DNA from: Pseudomonadota bacterium
GTDB taxonomy: Bacteria; Desulfobacterota; Binatia; Binatales; Binataceae
Direction: 5' to 3'
DNA: 64,000 nt
Assembly: GCA_021324855.1 (NCBI GenBank)
Contig: JAJPIG010000015.1
Coordinates: forward strand, 186,001 to 250,000
How positions within the stretch are numbered: position 1 is the first letter of the stretch; the number at the start of each line of letters is the position of its first letter. The notes below the pieces were generated by a model, which was not told the DNA's origin, searched no databases, and was given only the letters and a program-made list of their open reading frames with translations. Shown here in pieces: positions 8,521 through 17,135 of the stretch. Position numbers and translations under genes: made by a program.

Positions 8521-9409
8521 AGCGGAACTGCGCGGCCGCTTCGGTGCGCGAGTCGCGGCGCATCAGCCGCTGGCCGAATTCACTTCGTTCCGCATCGGCG
8601 GACCGGCGGAACTGATGGTCACGGTCGAGAACCAGGCCGAGCTGATGGCCGTGCTTGACGCGGCGCATCGCGCTGACATGCCGTCGTTCTGTCTTGGGTC
8701 GGGCACCAATCTGCTGGTGAGCGATCGCGGTATCCGCGGCGTCGTGGTGCGCTTGGCGGGTGAGTTTTTGAATATCGATTTCGACGGCGTGCGCGTGCGC
8801 GCGGGCGCGGCGGCGCGGTTCGGCCTGCTGGTCGAGAATGCGGTCGAGCGCGGCCTGGCGGGACTCGAGTTCGGCGAAGGCATTCCGGGCAGCGTCGGCG
8901 GCGGGTTGGTAATGAACGCGGGCGCGTTCGGCGGCGAAATCGCGCGGGTGGTGAGGTTTGTGCATGGCGTTACGATCGAAGGCGCGGCACGATCGCTCAC
9001 TAACGGCGAGGTCGGTTTCGCCTATCGAAGGACCGCCCTGCCGCGCGGCTTCGTGATCACGCGGGTTGATTTCGAACTGAGGCCCGGCGATCGCGAGGCG
9101 CTGCGCGCGCGCGTGGCCGAATTGAAGGGGAAGCGTGCGGCGCGTCAGCCGCGCGGGCTGCCGAACGCCGGCTCGATCTTCAAGAATCCGCCCGGCAACT
9201 TCGCGGGGCGGCTGCTGGAGAGCGCCGGGATAAAGGGTGCGCGCGTCGGCGGCGCGGCGTTTTCGGACCAGCATGCGAACTTCATCGTCAATCTCGGCGG
9301 CGCGCGCGCCGAGGACGTGCGGGCGTTGATCGAGATGGCGCGGGCGAGAGTGCGCGAGACCAGCGGCATCGCGCTCGAGCCCGAGGTAAGGCTGGTCGGC
9401 GAATGGTGA
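8507..9409 (+). CDS. murB: UDP-N-acetylenolpyruvoylglucosamine reductase MurB (type II)
   Basis: MurB is an FAD-dependent reductase that converts UDP-GlcNAc-enolpyruvate to UDP-MurNAc. The preferred start is ATG 8507 (MSKLEAELRGRFG, 300 residues), with GGAG at 8494-8497 nine bases upstream. The ATG at 8489 in the same frame would add six residues. FAD-binding motifs GSGTNLLVSD and GIPGSVGGGLVMNAGA are present, as are YRRTALP and the catalytic serine in NAGSIFKNP. The compact C-terminal domain matches the type II group. The first 14 bases overlap murC. ddl, often found after murB, is absent. Confidence 0.94.
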   Translation: MSKLEAELRGRFGARVAAHQPLAEFTSFRIGGPAELMVTVENQAELMAVLDAAHRADMPSFCLGSGTNLLVSDRGIRGVVVRLAGEFLNIDFDGVRVRAGAAARFGLLVENAVERGLAGLEFGEGIPGSVGGGLVMNAGAFGGEIARVVRFVHGVTIEGAARSLTNGEVGFAYRRTALPRGFVITRVDFELRPGDREALRARVAELKGKRAARQPRGLPNAGSIFKNPPGNFAGRLLESAGIKGARVGGAAFSDQHANFIVNLGGARAEDVRALIEMARARVRETSGIALEPEVRLVGEW

Positions 9410-9444
9410 GGTAGAGCGGCGCTTTCGCGCGGTGCGGCGGTGCG

Positions 9445-10200
9445 GTGGTGGCGAAGCGGCGAAAGACAAGCGAGACGACAAGTTGGGGCTGGCGCCTGGG
9501 TGGCGTCGTCCTCGTGAGCTTTTTCGCGCTCGGCATGATGGCGGGCGTGAGCCCGGAAGGTCACGCGCTTAAAGCGCGGGTGAAAGCTTCCTTCGACGCG
9601 CTCCGCGCCGAGGCTCTGGAAGCCGTTGCGCCGGTGATTTTCTTCTGGCGCGGAATTCCCCCGGTTCCGGTTCGTTACGGTGCGCCCGATTCGATCGCGA
9701 TCGTCGAGCGGCGCGACGGCTTCTACGCGCTGTCGCAGCACGCCGGGCTTGCCGGTCCGATCTCGCCGCAAGCACAGGGCGATTTGCCGGTGCTGAGCGG
9801 CGCGGGCGTGCAGAACGCATCGGTCGATGAGCTGATGCGTTATGCCTCGATCCTGGTGCGCGCTGAAGCGACGCTTTCCGCGTTGATCTCCGAGATGCGC
9901 GTCGATGACGATGGCGCGACGGCCACGTTCTTCCTCGCCCGCTCGGAAACGCGGCTTACGATCGATATCGAATCCGCGCCGGTGGAACTCGAGCGCGCGC
10001 GCGAGTTGCTTGCCCGCTGGCAGGAGCATCAGCGGCTGGTCGCGAGCCTCGATCTTACGACGCCCGGGCAGGCGGTGATGCAATTGCGCGGCATCGAGTC
10101 ATTCGATCGTATCAACGGCGAGCTCAAGCGAGTGTCCGGGGACGGGGGGCTCAAAGCCCGCGGCGCGGTCGTGGGCGGGCGAGGGGTGACGGGCCGATGA
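9445..10200 (+). CDS. ftsQ: Divergent FtsQ-like division protein
   Basis: This is a 251-residue single-pass membrane protein in the position where ftsQ normally lies, before ftsA. It has a short basic N-terminus, then one transmembrane helix at about residues 16-34 (GGVVLVSFFALGMMAGV). The periplasmic part resembles the FtsQ beta domain: DGFYALSQHAG, then GDLPVLSGAG, and near the end LDLTTPGQAVMQL. Only about 60 residues lie between the helix and FYALS, and they do not look like a normal POTRA domain, so that domain seems shortened or highly divergent. The start is GTG 9445 or GTG 9448. The stop overlaps ftsA (ATGA). Function rests mostly on position plus these weak motifs. Confidence 0.65.
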   Translation: MVAKRRKTSETTSWGWRLGGVVLVSFFALGMMAGVSPEGHALKARVKASFDALRAEALEAVAPVIFFWRGIPPVPVRYGAPDSIAIVERRDGFYALSQHAGLAGPISPQAQGDLPVLSGAGVQNASVDELMRYASILVRAEATLSALISEMRVDDDGATATFFLARSETRLTIDIESAPVELERARELLARWQEHQRLVASLDLTTPGQAVMQLRGIESFDRINGELKRVSGDGGLKARGAVVGGRGVTGR

Positions 10201-11414
10201 AAAGCATCGTTGCCGGACTTGACGTTGGAACCAGCAAGGTCTGCGCGTTAATCGCGGAGACCTCGGGCGAGGCGCCGGCGCTGCTCGGCTTCGGCATCGC
10301 GCCATGCGCCGGGTTACGCAAAGGCGTCGTCGTCAACATCGAGGCGACGGTCGAGGCGATTCGCGCGGCGCTCAACGAAGCGCAGAAATCGGCGGGCGTG
10401 CGAGTCGGCACGGTGGTGGTCGGAGTGGCCGGACCGCATATCCGCGGGCTTAACAGCCACGGCATCGTCGCGGTGCGGGGCGGTGAAGTCAATCAGCGCG
10501 ATGTCGAGCGCGTGATCGATGCGGCGCAGGCGGTCGCGATTCCGCTCGATCGTCAGGTGCTGCACGTGCTGCCGCAACAGTTCGCAGTGGACGATCAGGA
10601 GGGCGTGCGGAATCCGATCGGGATGGCGGGGGTGCGGCTCGAGGCGTGCATCCATATCGTCACTGCCGCGCAGAGCTACGGGCAGAACCTGAACAAATGC
10701 TGCGAGCGCGCCGGCGCAACGCCGACCGAGATCGTGTTCGAGCCGCTCGCGGCTGCCGCCGCGACGCTCTTTCCGGAGGAGCGTGAACTGGGCGTGGCGC
10801 TGGTAGATATCGGCGCGGGCACCACGGACATCATCGTGTTCCACGGCGGCGCGGTGATGCACACGGCGGTGCTGCCGATCGGCGGAGGACATCTGACCGG
10901 CGATGTGGCGGCGGGTTTGCGCACGCCGCTTCAGGAAGCGGAGCGTCTCAAGATCAGCTACGGCGTCGCCACTAACATGGTGGTCGGCCGCGATGACATG
11001 GTGCAGGTGCCGGGCGTCGGCGGGCGCGCGCCGCGGATGATCCAACGGCGGCTGCTCGGCGAAATCATGGGTCCGCGCATGGAAGAAATCTTCGCGATGG
11101 TGCAGCGCGAGATAGGCCGGTCGGAAGTGGCCGACAATCTTGCCTCGGGCATCGTGCTGGTCGGCGGCAGCGCGCTGCTGGAAGGGACGCAGGAGCTGGC
11201 CGAGCGGATATTCAATCTGCCGGTGCGGCGCGGGCTGCCGGTCAATCTGAACGGGATGCCCGAGGAATTGATCAAGCCGATGTACACCACCGCGGCAGGA
11301 TTGGTCCTGCACGCCGCGGCGGCCAATGGGAACGGACCCGGTACGATGCGCAACGGTCGGCTGCTCGGCCGCTGGCGCAACCGGGTGAGCGACTGGGTAA
11401 GGGAATTTTTCTGA
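10197..11414 (+). CDS. ftsA: Cell-division actin homologue FtsA
   Basis: FtsA is an actin-fold ATPase that tethers FtsZ filaments to the membrane. It is 405 residues long. The first phosphate loop is [14 protein letters not shown] at the N-terminus. The 1C domain is in the region [17 protein letters not shown]. The second phosphate loop is [15 protein letters not shown], and the adenosine motif [12 protein letters not shown] is near residue 320. The last residues ([17 protein letters not shown]) form an amphipathic helix with Trp and Phe on one face, the family's membrane-targeting sequence. The ATG overlaps the ftsQ-like stop. The gap to ftsZ contains a strong ribosome site. Confidence 0.95.
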   Translation: MKSIVAGLDVGTSKVCALIAETSGEAPALLGFGIAPCAGLRKGVVVNIEATVEAIRAALNEAQKSAGVRVGTVVVGVAGPHIRGLNSHGIVAVRGGEVNQRDVERVIDAAQAVAIPLDRQVLHVLPQQFAVDDQEGVRNPIGMAGVRLEACIHIVTAAQSYGQNLNKCCERAGATPTEIVFEPLAAAAATLFPEERELGVALVDIGAGTTDIIVFHGGAVMHTAVLPIGGGHLTGDVAAGLRTPLQEAERLKISYGVATNMVVGRDDMVQVPGVGGRAPRMIQRRLLGEIMGPRMEEIFAMVQREIGRSEVADNLASGIVLVGGSALLEGTQELAERIFNLPVRRGLPVNLNGMPEELIKPMYTTAAGLVLHAAAANGNGPGTMRNGRLLGRWRNRVSDWVREFF

Positions 11415-11478
11415 TCCGCGCGCAGAGCCGGAACAGACAGACTTGCGAATTCGCCTGGAGCGGCGGAGGAGGTTGACG

Positions 11479-12750
11479 ATGATCGAGTTGGTGGAAAATC
11501 CAGATCCCGGCGCGCGTATCAAAGTGGTCGGCGCCGGCGGGTGCGGCGGCAACGCGGTCAATCACATGATCGCAGCCGGCCTGCGCAATGTCGAATTCAT
11601 TTCCGTCAATACAGACTCACAGGCGCTGCAGAACAACATCGCGCCGATGCGCCTGCAGATTGGACAGACGATCACACGCGGACGCGGCACCGGCGGCAAT
11701 CCCGAAATCGGGCGCAAGGCGGCGCTGGAGGACGAAGAGCGACTGCGCGAATTGCTCTCCGATGCCGAGATGGTCTTTGTCACCGCCGGGATGGGCGGCG
11801 GCACCGGGACCGGCTCCGCGCCGGTCATCGCGCGAATCGCGCGCGAGGCCGGAGCACTCACCGTCGGCGTGGTGACCAAGCCGTTCCAATTCGAGGGGAG
11901 TTGCCGGATGAGGCAGGCCGAGGAAGGGCTGCGCGAGCTCAAGCTCGCGGTCGATACGCTAATCACGATTCCGAATCAGCGCTTGCTCTCGATCACCAGC
12001 CGCAACACCCCGCTCCGCGAATCGTTCCAGAAGGCTGACGACGTTCTGCTGCAGGCGGTGCGCGGAATTTCCGAGCTGGTGACGGTGCACGGGCTCATCA
12101 ATCTCGACTTCGCCGATGTCCGCTCGATCATGGCGGAGATGGGGATGGCGATGATGGGCGCGGCGACCGCTCACGGCGAGAACCGCGCTGTCGAGGCGGC
12201 TCAGCGCGCCATTTCGAGCCCACTGCTCGAGGACCTGTCGATCAAGGGCGCGCGCGGCCTGTTGATCAACATCACGGGAGGCCCCGACCTGTCGCTGTAC
12301 GAGGTCAACGAAGCCGCGAGCCTGATCCACGAGGAGGCGCACGAAGATGCGAACATCATTTTCGGCGCGGTGATCGACGAACAGATCGCGGACGAGTTGC
12401 GCGTCACAGTGATCGCGACCGGCTTCGGCGACCTTGACCAACGCTACAGCGCCAAGTATTCGCCCTCGGGCGCGCCGCTGACCCAGCCGATCCAGGCGGC
12501 GGCGACACGGCCGGTCGAATCGCCGCAGGCCCAGCCGCCCGCGCCCGCACCGGCGCAGGTGCAGAGCCGGATGTTCCCGAACAAGCCGGTGCGGCGGCTC
12601 GGTCTGCTGGTTGACGACAGCTTGGATATTCCGACTTTCAAGCGGCGCGCCGAAGAGGCGGGATACGGAGGGCCGACCAAGCTGGCTGAGGCGGACGACG
12701 AGGACGAGAAACTCGATATCCCGACGTTCCTGCGCAAGAACGCCGAGTGA
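11479..12750 (+). CDS. ftsZ: Cell-division tubulin FtsZ with a duplicated C-terminal peptide
   Basis: FtsZ is the GTPase that forms the division ring. ATG 11479 ([18 protein letters not shown]) gives 423 residues and follows a strong GGAGGAGG at 11465-11472. An upstream in-frame TTG at 11443 is unlikely to be used. The tubulin signature [12 protein letters not shown] is at about residues 105-116. The T7 catalytic region [11 protein letters not shown] and the C-terminal subdomain are intact. A Pro/Ala/Gln-rich linker follows from about residue 335. The conserved tail peptide, which binds FtsA and other partners, occurs twice: LDIPTF at 382-387 and again at 412-417 (then LRKNAE and stop). Confidence 0.96.
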   Translation: MIELVENPDPGARIKVVGAGGCGGNAVNHMIAAGLRNVEFISVNTDSQALQNNIAPMRLQIGQTITRGRGTGGNPEIGRKAALEDEERLRELLSDAEMVFVTAGMGGGTGTGSAPVIARIAREAGALTVGVVTKPFQFEGSCRMRQAEEGLRELKLAVDTLITIPNQRLLSITSRNTPLRESFQKADDVLLQAVRGISELVTVHGLINLDFADVRSIMAEMGMAMMGAATAHGENRAVEAAQRAISSPLLEDLSIKGARGLLINITGGPDLSLYEVNEAASLIHEEAHEDANIIFGAVIDEQIADELRVTVIATGFGDLDQRYSAKYSPSGAPLTQPIQAAATRPVESPQAQPPAPAPAQVQSRMFPNKPVRRLGLLVDDSLDIPTFKRRAEEAGYGGPTKLAEADDEDEKLDIPTFLRKNAE

Positions 12751-12756
12751 GACGGA

Positions 12757-12786
12757 ATCGCGGGCCGCGGGGGAGCGGCTCGCGAT
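12757..12786. terminator. Hairpin between convergent ftsZ and M20 peptidase genes
   Basis: An interrupted inverted repeat pairs ATCGCG with CGCGAT and CCGC with GCGG around a GGGGGA loop. It lies in the 40-base gap between the ends of two convergent genes. It could act as a bidirectional transcription stop. It lacks a T-run, so intrinsic termination is uncertain. Confidence 0.4.
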
Positions 12787-12790
12787 GCGC

Positions 12791-13942
12791 TCAGAGTCCG
12801 GCCTGAAGTTTCATCAGCTCGACCGTCACCTCGGCGGTCGCGACCATATCCTTGACGTCGAGCCATTCGCGCACGGTGTGGATATCGCGCATGCCGGTGC
12901 CGAGATTCGCAACCGTGAGTCCGCGATGATTGAAGATATTAGCGTCACATCCACCACCGGTTGCAGCGGTGTTCACCGCCCGGCCGGTGCGCCTCGCCGC
13001 CTCGATCACCTTGCGCACGATCGGCGCGTCCTCCGGGATGTTCATTGCCTGGTACTGCGCGTCGGCTGAGTAGTCGAGAGTCGCGCCCACCTGTTTGCCG
13101 TCGATCGTGATCGTGGCGCGCGCCACCGCACTTTTGAAGCAGTCGATCATGTGGTTGACCTGAGCCGCGAGCTTCTCCGGATTGCGCGAGCGCGCCTCGC
13201 CGCGAACGACCACTTCGTTGGGCACGATATTGATCGCCCGGCCGCCCTGAATGACGCCGAGGTTGGCGGTCGTCTCATCATCGACGCGCCCCAAACGCAT
13301 CGCGGCGATCGCTTCCGACGCGACCTTGATCGCAGAGATGCCGCGCTCGGGCGCCATCCCGGCGTGCGCTTCGTAACCCATCACCTTGAACATCAAGGTC
13401 TGAGCGCCGGGTGCGCGGACGAAGAGCAAGCCGGGTGAGTCGCTATCGAAGACCAGCCCCTCGCGCGCCTCGAACAGATCGAGCTCCAGATTTTTGGCGC
13501 CCAGCAGACCGACCTCTTCGCAGATCGTGAAGACGACATCGATCGGGCCGTGCGGGATGTTCTGTTCATGGAGCTGGCGCACGGCTTCGCAAATTACGGC
13601 GCATCCTGATTTGTCGTCACCGCCGAGTACCGTGCTGCCGTCGGTGCGGATGATATCGCCCTCGACGATCGGCTTGACGCCCTCGCCAGGCACGACCGTA
13701 TCCATGTGGGCGCACAGCAGCAGGGGAGCGAGTCCCGGTTTAGTGGCCGAAATGCGGCAGATGAGATTACCGGTGTTGCCGCCTACGCGCTCGCCGGCGC
13801 GATCGTAGCGGCAGGTGGCGCCGAGACTTTCAAGCTCGCGGCGCAATCGCTCGGCGACCTCTCGCTCCTTGCGTGAGACTGAATCGATTTGAACCAGCTC
13901 GAGCAGCAGGTTTTTGAGCCGTTGCTTATTGACGGTTGCCAT
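12791..13942 (-). CDS. M20 family zinc peptidase, PepT-like
   Basis: This 383-residue cytoplasmic metallopeptidase of the M20 clan resembles the tripeptidase T-like group. The zinc and catalytic residues are visible in order: H and D in LCAHMDTVVPGEG, D in VLGGDDKSGCA, the Glu pair in ICEEVGLLGAKN, D in VFDSDSPG, and a C-terminal region GGGCDANIFNHRG. The dimerisation domain sits between (GYEAHAGMAPERG onward). Family members trim small peptides, but the exact substrate cannot be read from sequence. It converges with ftsZ. Its ATG at 13942 is followed by MATVNKQRLKNLL, a normal N-terminus. It stands alone, with no operon partner. Confidence 0.85.
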   Translation of the reverse strand: MATVNKQRLKNLLLELVQIDSVSRKEREVAERLRRELESLGATCRYDRAGERVGGNTGNLICRISATKPGLAPLLLCAHMDTVVPGEGVKPIVEGDIIRTDGSTVLGGDDKSGCAVICEAVRQLHEQNIPHGPIDVVFTICEEVGLLGAKNLELDLFEAREGLVFDSDSPGLLFVRAPGAQTLMFKVMGYEAHAGMAPERGISAIKVASEAIAAMRLGRVDDETTANLGVIQGGRAINIVPNEVVVRGEARSRNPEKLAAQVNHMIDCFKSAVARATITIDGKQVGATLDYSADAQYQAMNIPEDAPIVRKVIEAARRTGRAVNTAATGGGCDANIFNHRGLTVANLGTGMRDIHTVREWLDVKDMVATAEVTVELMKLQAGL

Positions 13943-14030
13943 GACGTACCCTCCGGTCGCTGACTTGGCGGTTACGGGAAATCAGGCACGATCGAGCGAG
14001 AGCATCGCCCCGGTGCCGCAGGATAAGCAA

Positions 14031-15875
14031 TCAGGCGCCGTCCGCGCGACCGGCGGAAGCCTCGAGCTTTGCGGCGATCGCGTGGCGGGTTGCCTCCAGC
14101 GGATCGGGCAGGGTGGGCCCAATCTTGCGGAAGAAATCGCCTGCGGCAGCGACTTCAGCCTTCCATTCGCTTCGATCAATCTTGAGGCTCTCACGGAGTC
14201 GGTCGGGCGGAAGATCGAGACTCTTCAGGTCGAGTTCGGAAGGATTTGGAACGATGCCGACCGAGGTATCGATGCCGCGCGCGCGCCCGTGAATTCGATC
14301 AATCATCCAGCGCAGTATGCGCAGGTTTTCGCCGTAGCCGGGCCACAGAAAACGACCATCGCCATCCTTGCGGAACCAGTTGACCATGAAGATCTTAGGC
14401 GGCTTGTGGAGCAGCTTGCCCATCCTGAGCCAGTGGGCGAAATAGTCGCCCATGTTGTAGCCGCAGAACGGCAGCATCGCCATCGGGTCACGTCGGAGCA
14501 CGCCGACCTGGCCGACCGCGGCAGCAGTTGTTTCGGAACCCATCGTCGCGCCCATCAGGACGCCGTGCGTCCAATCGTGCGATTCGAGGACCAGCGGTAC
14601 GGTCGCCGCGCGCCGCCCGCCGAAGATGATCGCGGAGATCGGCACGCCCTGCGGATCGTCGACGTGGGGCGAGAGCACCGGATTGTTGCGCATCGGACAG
14701 GTGAAACGTGAGTTGGGATGAGCGGCCTTTTCGCCGGAGTTCGGCCGCCAGAGACGGCCTTGCCAATCGATGAGGCCTTCCGGCGGCGGCTCGTCGATGC
14801 CTTCCCACCAAACATCGCCATCAGGGGTTGTCGCGACGTTGGTGAAGATGGTGTCGCGCGCCAGCATCTTCATCGCGTTGTGATTCGATTTTTGGTTTGT
14901 TCCGGGCGCAACGCCGAAGTATCCGGCCTCCGGATTGATCGCCCACAGGCCGCCGTCCGGTCCAATCCGGAGCCACGCGATATCGTCGCCGATGGTATGG
15001 ACTTTCCAGCCTTTCATCGAGTGCGGCGGGGTGAGCATCGCAAGATTGGTTTTGCCGCAAGCGCTCGGAAACGCCCCGGCGACATAGGTGGTCTGGCCCT
15101 GCGGGTTCTCGATGCCGACGATCATCATATGCTCAGCGAGCCATTGCTCTTCACGCGCCATCCATGACGCGATCCGAAGCGCGAAACATTTTTTGCTGAG
15201 CAGCGCATTGCCGCCGTAACCGCTGCCCGCCGACCAGATCGTGTTGTCCTGCGGAAAGTGGCAGATAAGCCGGCGCTCGGGATTGACGTCGAGCGTGCCG
15301 TGCAGTCCGCGATTGAAATTGTCGGAGTCGCCGAGCAGGTCGAGCGCCGCGCGGCCCATCCGCGTCATCGTGCCCATACTGAGCGCCACGTAGATGCTGT
15401 CAGTAAGCTCGATGCCGACTTTGGAGAATGGCGAGTCCGGCGGACCCATGATGTATGGTACGACGTACATCGTGCGCCCACGCATCGAGCCGCCAAACCA
15501 TCCGCGCAACTTGGCGTAGGCTTCGTCAGGTGCCAGCCAATTGTTGGTCGGGCCGGCCTCCTCGCGGGTCGGCGTGCAAACCATCGTAAGATTTTCGGTG
15601 CGCGCCACATCGTTCGGATTCGAGCGATGGAGATAGCAGCCGGGGCGCTTGGTGTGATTGAGCGGGATCAACACACCCGCGGCGACCGCCTCGGCTAACA
15701 TCCGCTTGCGCTCGGCAGGCGAGCCATCGCACCAGACGACGCGGTCGGGACAGGTTAGCGTAACGCACTCATCGACCCATCGGCGCAGCCCAGCGCTACG
15801 GGTCGGAATGGCAATTGCGGAAGGATCGTCGCCCACCGGAAGCTCCACGAGATTGGTTCGGATGTTTATTCCCAA
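14031..15875 (-). CDS. pckG: Phosphoenolpyruvate carboxykinase, GTP type
   Basis: This 614-residue enzyme interconverts oxaloacetate plus GTP and PEP plus CO2 plus GDP, the first committed step of gluconeogenesis. The GTP-class nucleotide loop FPSACGKTNLAM lies at about residues 269-280. Other family segments are visible: VVWCDGSPAERKRM near 47, RSNPNDVARTE near 84, ICHFPQDNTIWSAGSGYGGN near 204, and DDIAWLRIGPDG further on. Length is typical. The ATP-type family has a different architecture and is excluded. The gene stands alone with about 120 bases of apparently empty DNA on its 5' side. Confidence 0.95.
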   Translation of the reverse strand: MGINIRTNLVELPVGDDPSAIAIPTRSAGLRRWVDECVTLTCPDRVVWCDGSPAERKRMLAEAVAAGVLIPLNHTKRPGCYLHRSNPNDVARTENLTMVCTPTREEAGPTNNWLAPDEAYAKLRGWFGGSMRGRTMYVVPYIMGPPDSPFSKVGIELTDSIYVALSMGTMTRMGRAALDLLGDSDNFNRGLHGTLDVNPERRLICHFPQDNTIWSAGSGYGGNALLSKKCFALRIASWMAREEQWLAEHMMIVGIENPQGQTTYVAGAFPSACGKTNLAMLTPPHSMKGWKVHTIGDDIAWLRIGPDGGLWAINPEAGYFGVAPGTNQKSNHNAMKMLARDTIFTNVATTPDGDVWWEGIDEPPPEGLIDWQGRLWRPNSGEKAAHPNSRFTCPMRNNPVLSPHVDDPQGVPISAIIFGGRRAATVPLVLESHDWTHGVLMGATMGSETTAAAVGQVGVLRRDPMAMLPFCGYNMGDYFAHWLRMGKLLHKPPKIFMVNWFRKDGDGRFLWPGYGENLRILRWMIDRIHGRARGIDTSVGIVPNPSELDLKSLDLPPDRLRESLKIDRSEWKAEVAAAGDFFRKIGPTLPDPLEATRHAIAAKLEASAGRADGA

Positions 15876-15999
15876 GGTAGCACGGTTGAATTAGAACGGC
15901 TATGGTGGTCGAAATTTTGACATTAGCGAGATTGATAGCTCTCGACTGCTCACCCGCCAATGATGTTCCCGCAATCGCGGCGCGCTGTCAAAAAAATCG

Positions 16000-16470
16000 C
16001 TATTCGATCGTAAGCGGCGTTTCGACGAAATCAGCGGCCTCGGGGTCCCACGCGAAAGCCGCGGCGCGAGCGAATTTGCCGTTAAGCACCGAGATCACCA
16101 GGTAGGCGGTGTCGGGATAATCGGGTTCCTTGGGATCGAACGAGCAGGCGCGGGCGCGATCAGTCGCTGAAAAGTAGGCGTCGTGATCGGGATGCGAGTG
16201 ATAGACGAAGCGCAGCGGCAGCTTCGCGCGGTCAGTCTCCTCCAGGACCGCGAGATGCTCCCGCGGGTCCATCAGATAGGCGGTGCGCCCATCGCGCGGA
16301 AAGGCGGCGGGATTCTCGGCGTGCTTGCGATTTTGGATGTTGGTAATCGGACGGACCTGCTCGCGCGGCCCTTCGCCGATCACGAAGCCGCAGCATTCGT
16401 ACGGGAACTCGCGTTCGCTCTGCTCAATGATTGCGTTCATCGCAGCGCGTCCGATGGTCAGCGTTCGCAT
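16000..16470 (-). CDS. JAMM/MPN+ family zinc metalloprotease (M67)
   Basis: This 156-residue protein has the complete JAMM zinc site: Glu25 in FPYECCGFV, then His91 and His93 in YHSHPDHDAYFSATD with Ser101 and Asp104. Bacterial relatives cleave C-terminal extensions from ubiquitin-like sulfur carriers (ThiS/MoaD/CysO types), and some act with cysteine synthase. No carrier protein or E1-like gene lies nearby, so the substrate is unknown. Family membership is clear from the metal motif, and the role is inference. It starts 111 bases before tRNA-Glu, on the opposite strand. Confidence 0.85.
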   Translation of the reverse strand: MRTLTIGRAAMNAIIEQSEREFPYECCGFVIGEGPREQVRPITNIQNRKHAENPAAFPRDGRTAYLMDPREHLAVLEETDRAKLPLRFVYHSHPDHDAYFSATDRARACSFDPKEPDYPDTAYLVISVLNGKFARAAAFAWDPEAADFVETPLTIE

Positions 16471-16507
16471 CGGGAGTATCGTAGCGGATGCGGTCGGCGA
16501 CGCCTAC

Positions 16508-16537
16508 TTGCCCGGCTTCGCAGGCGTCTGCTAGCGT
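16508..16537 (+). promoter_or_regulatory. Possible promoter for tRNA-Glu
   Basis: TTGCCC at 16508-16513 and TAGCGT at 16532-16537 are separated by 18 bases, and a TG just before the second element could make it an extended -10. It lies about 44 bases upstream of the tRNA. Both elements are imperfect, so this is a weak prediction. Confidence 0.3.
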
Positions 16538-16580
16538 CGGCGGGTCACGCGCGAGACAGAATCGATCGCGCAACCCTCAC

Positions 16581-16658
16581 GTCCCCGTCGTCTAGCTCGG
16601 CCTAGGACACCGGCCTTTCACGTCGGTAACACGGGTTCAAATCCCGTCGGGGACGCCA
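16581..16658 (+). tRNA. tRNA-Glu (anticodon TTC), CCA encoded
   Basis: The acceptor arms GTCCCCG (16581-16587) and CGGGGAC (16648-16654) pair perfectly. The anticodon loop CTTTCAC is closed by a CCGGC-type stem and gives anticodon TTC. The T loop GGTTCAAATCC is standard. The 3' CCA is encoded in the DNA. This would read both GAA and GAG codons. Confidence 0.96.
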
Positions 16659-16737
16659 ATCAAATAGACTGCTTATAGTCATTAGGCATCCCCGCCGACC
16701 AAGTGCAGCGGGCGACTCGCCGCCGAACGCTATTCGA

Positions 16738-17115
16738 TCACGGAGCGGCAGCGGTCTCGTGCTGCTTCAGCAGATCGAAAAACTCCTGCGGATTCTGCTG
16801 TATCAAGCTGGCCGCCCGTGGCTGGTCCGAGAGGAATTGCCGCAGCCGCGGATGGGCGGCGAGGTATTGCGGGTCGTCCAGCAAACCCGGATTGGTTTCG
16901 ATCTCTTTTTCGACCTCTTCGAGGCGTGCAGCAGCGGCCTGTCGGGCCACCAACGCCCGTTCCTCGCCGGTCAGCGGCGAACCGGGGAGCGGGCCCAGCG
17001 CAGGCGGCGGCAGCGGCGGACCTTGCGCGAACACGTTACCGCTGGCGATGAACAAAACGGTCGCGCTCAACCAAACCGTTAGCGCATGAGTGTAACGCGA
17101 GCTTGGATGCTTCAT
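16738..17115 (-). CDS. Small exported protein of unknown function
   Basis: The protein has 125 residues from the ATG at 17115. The N-terminus (MKHPSSRYTHALTVW, then a hydrophobic run ending NVFAQ) is a clear signal peptide with likely cleavage after A-Q. The mature part starts with a proline-rich stretch, then one long charged helix-prone segment (EERALVARQAAAARLEEVE), and ends with repeated short helical motifs (NPGLLDDPQYLAAHP, NPQEFFDLLKQHE). The frame is open further upstream, but the extra sequence looks non-coding. It lies downstream of the candidate selenoprotein, 20 bases away on the same strand. No family was recognised. Confidence 0.6.
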   Translation of the reverse strand: MKHPSSRYTHALTVWLSATVLFIASGNVFAQGPPLPPPALGPLPGSPLTGEERALVARQAAAARLEEVEKEIETNPGLLDDPQYLAAHPRLRQFLSDQPRAASLIQQNPQEFFDLLKQHETAAAP

Positions 17116-17135
17116 CGTCTCCGATAGCTCCCGGG

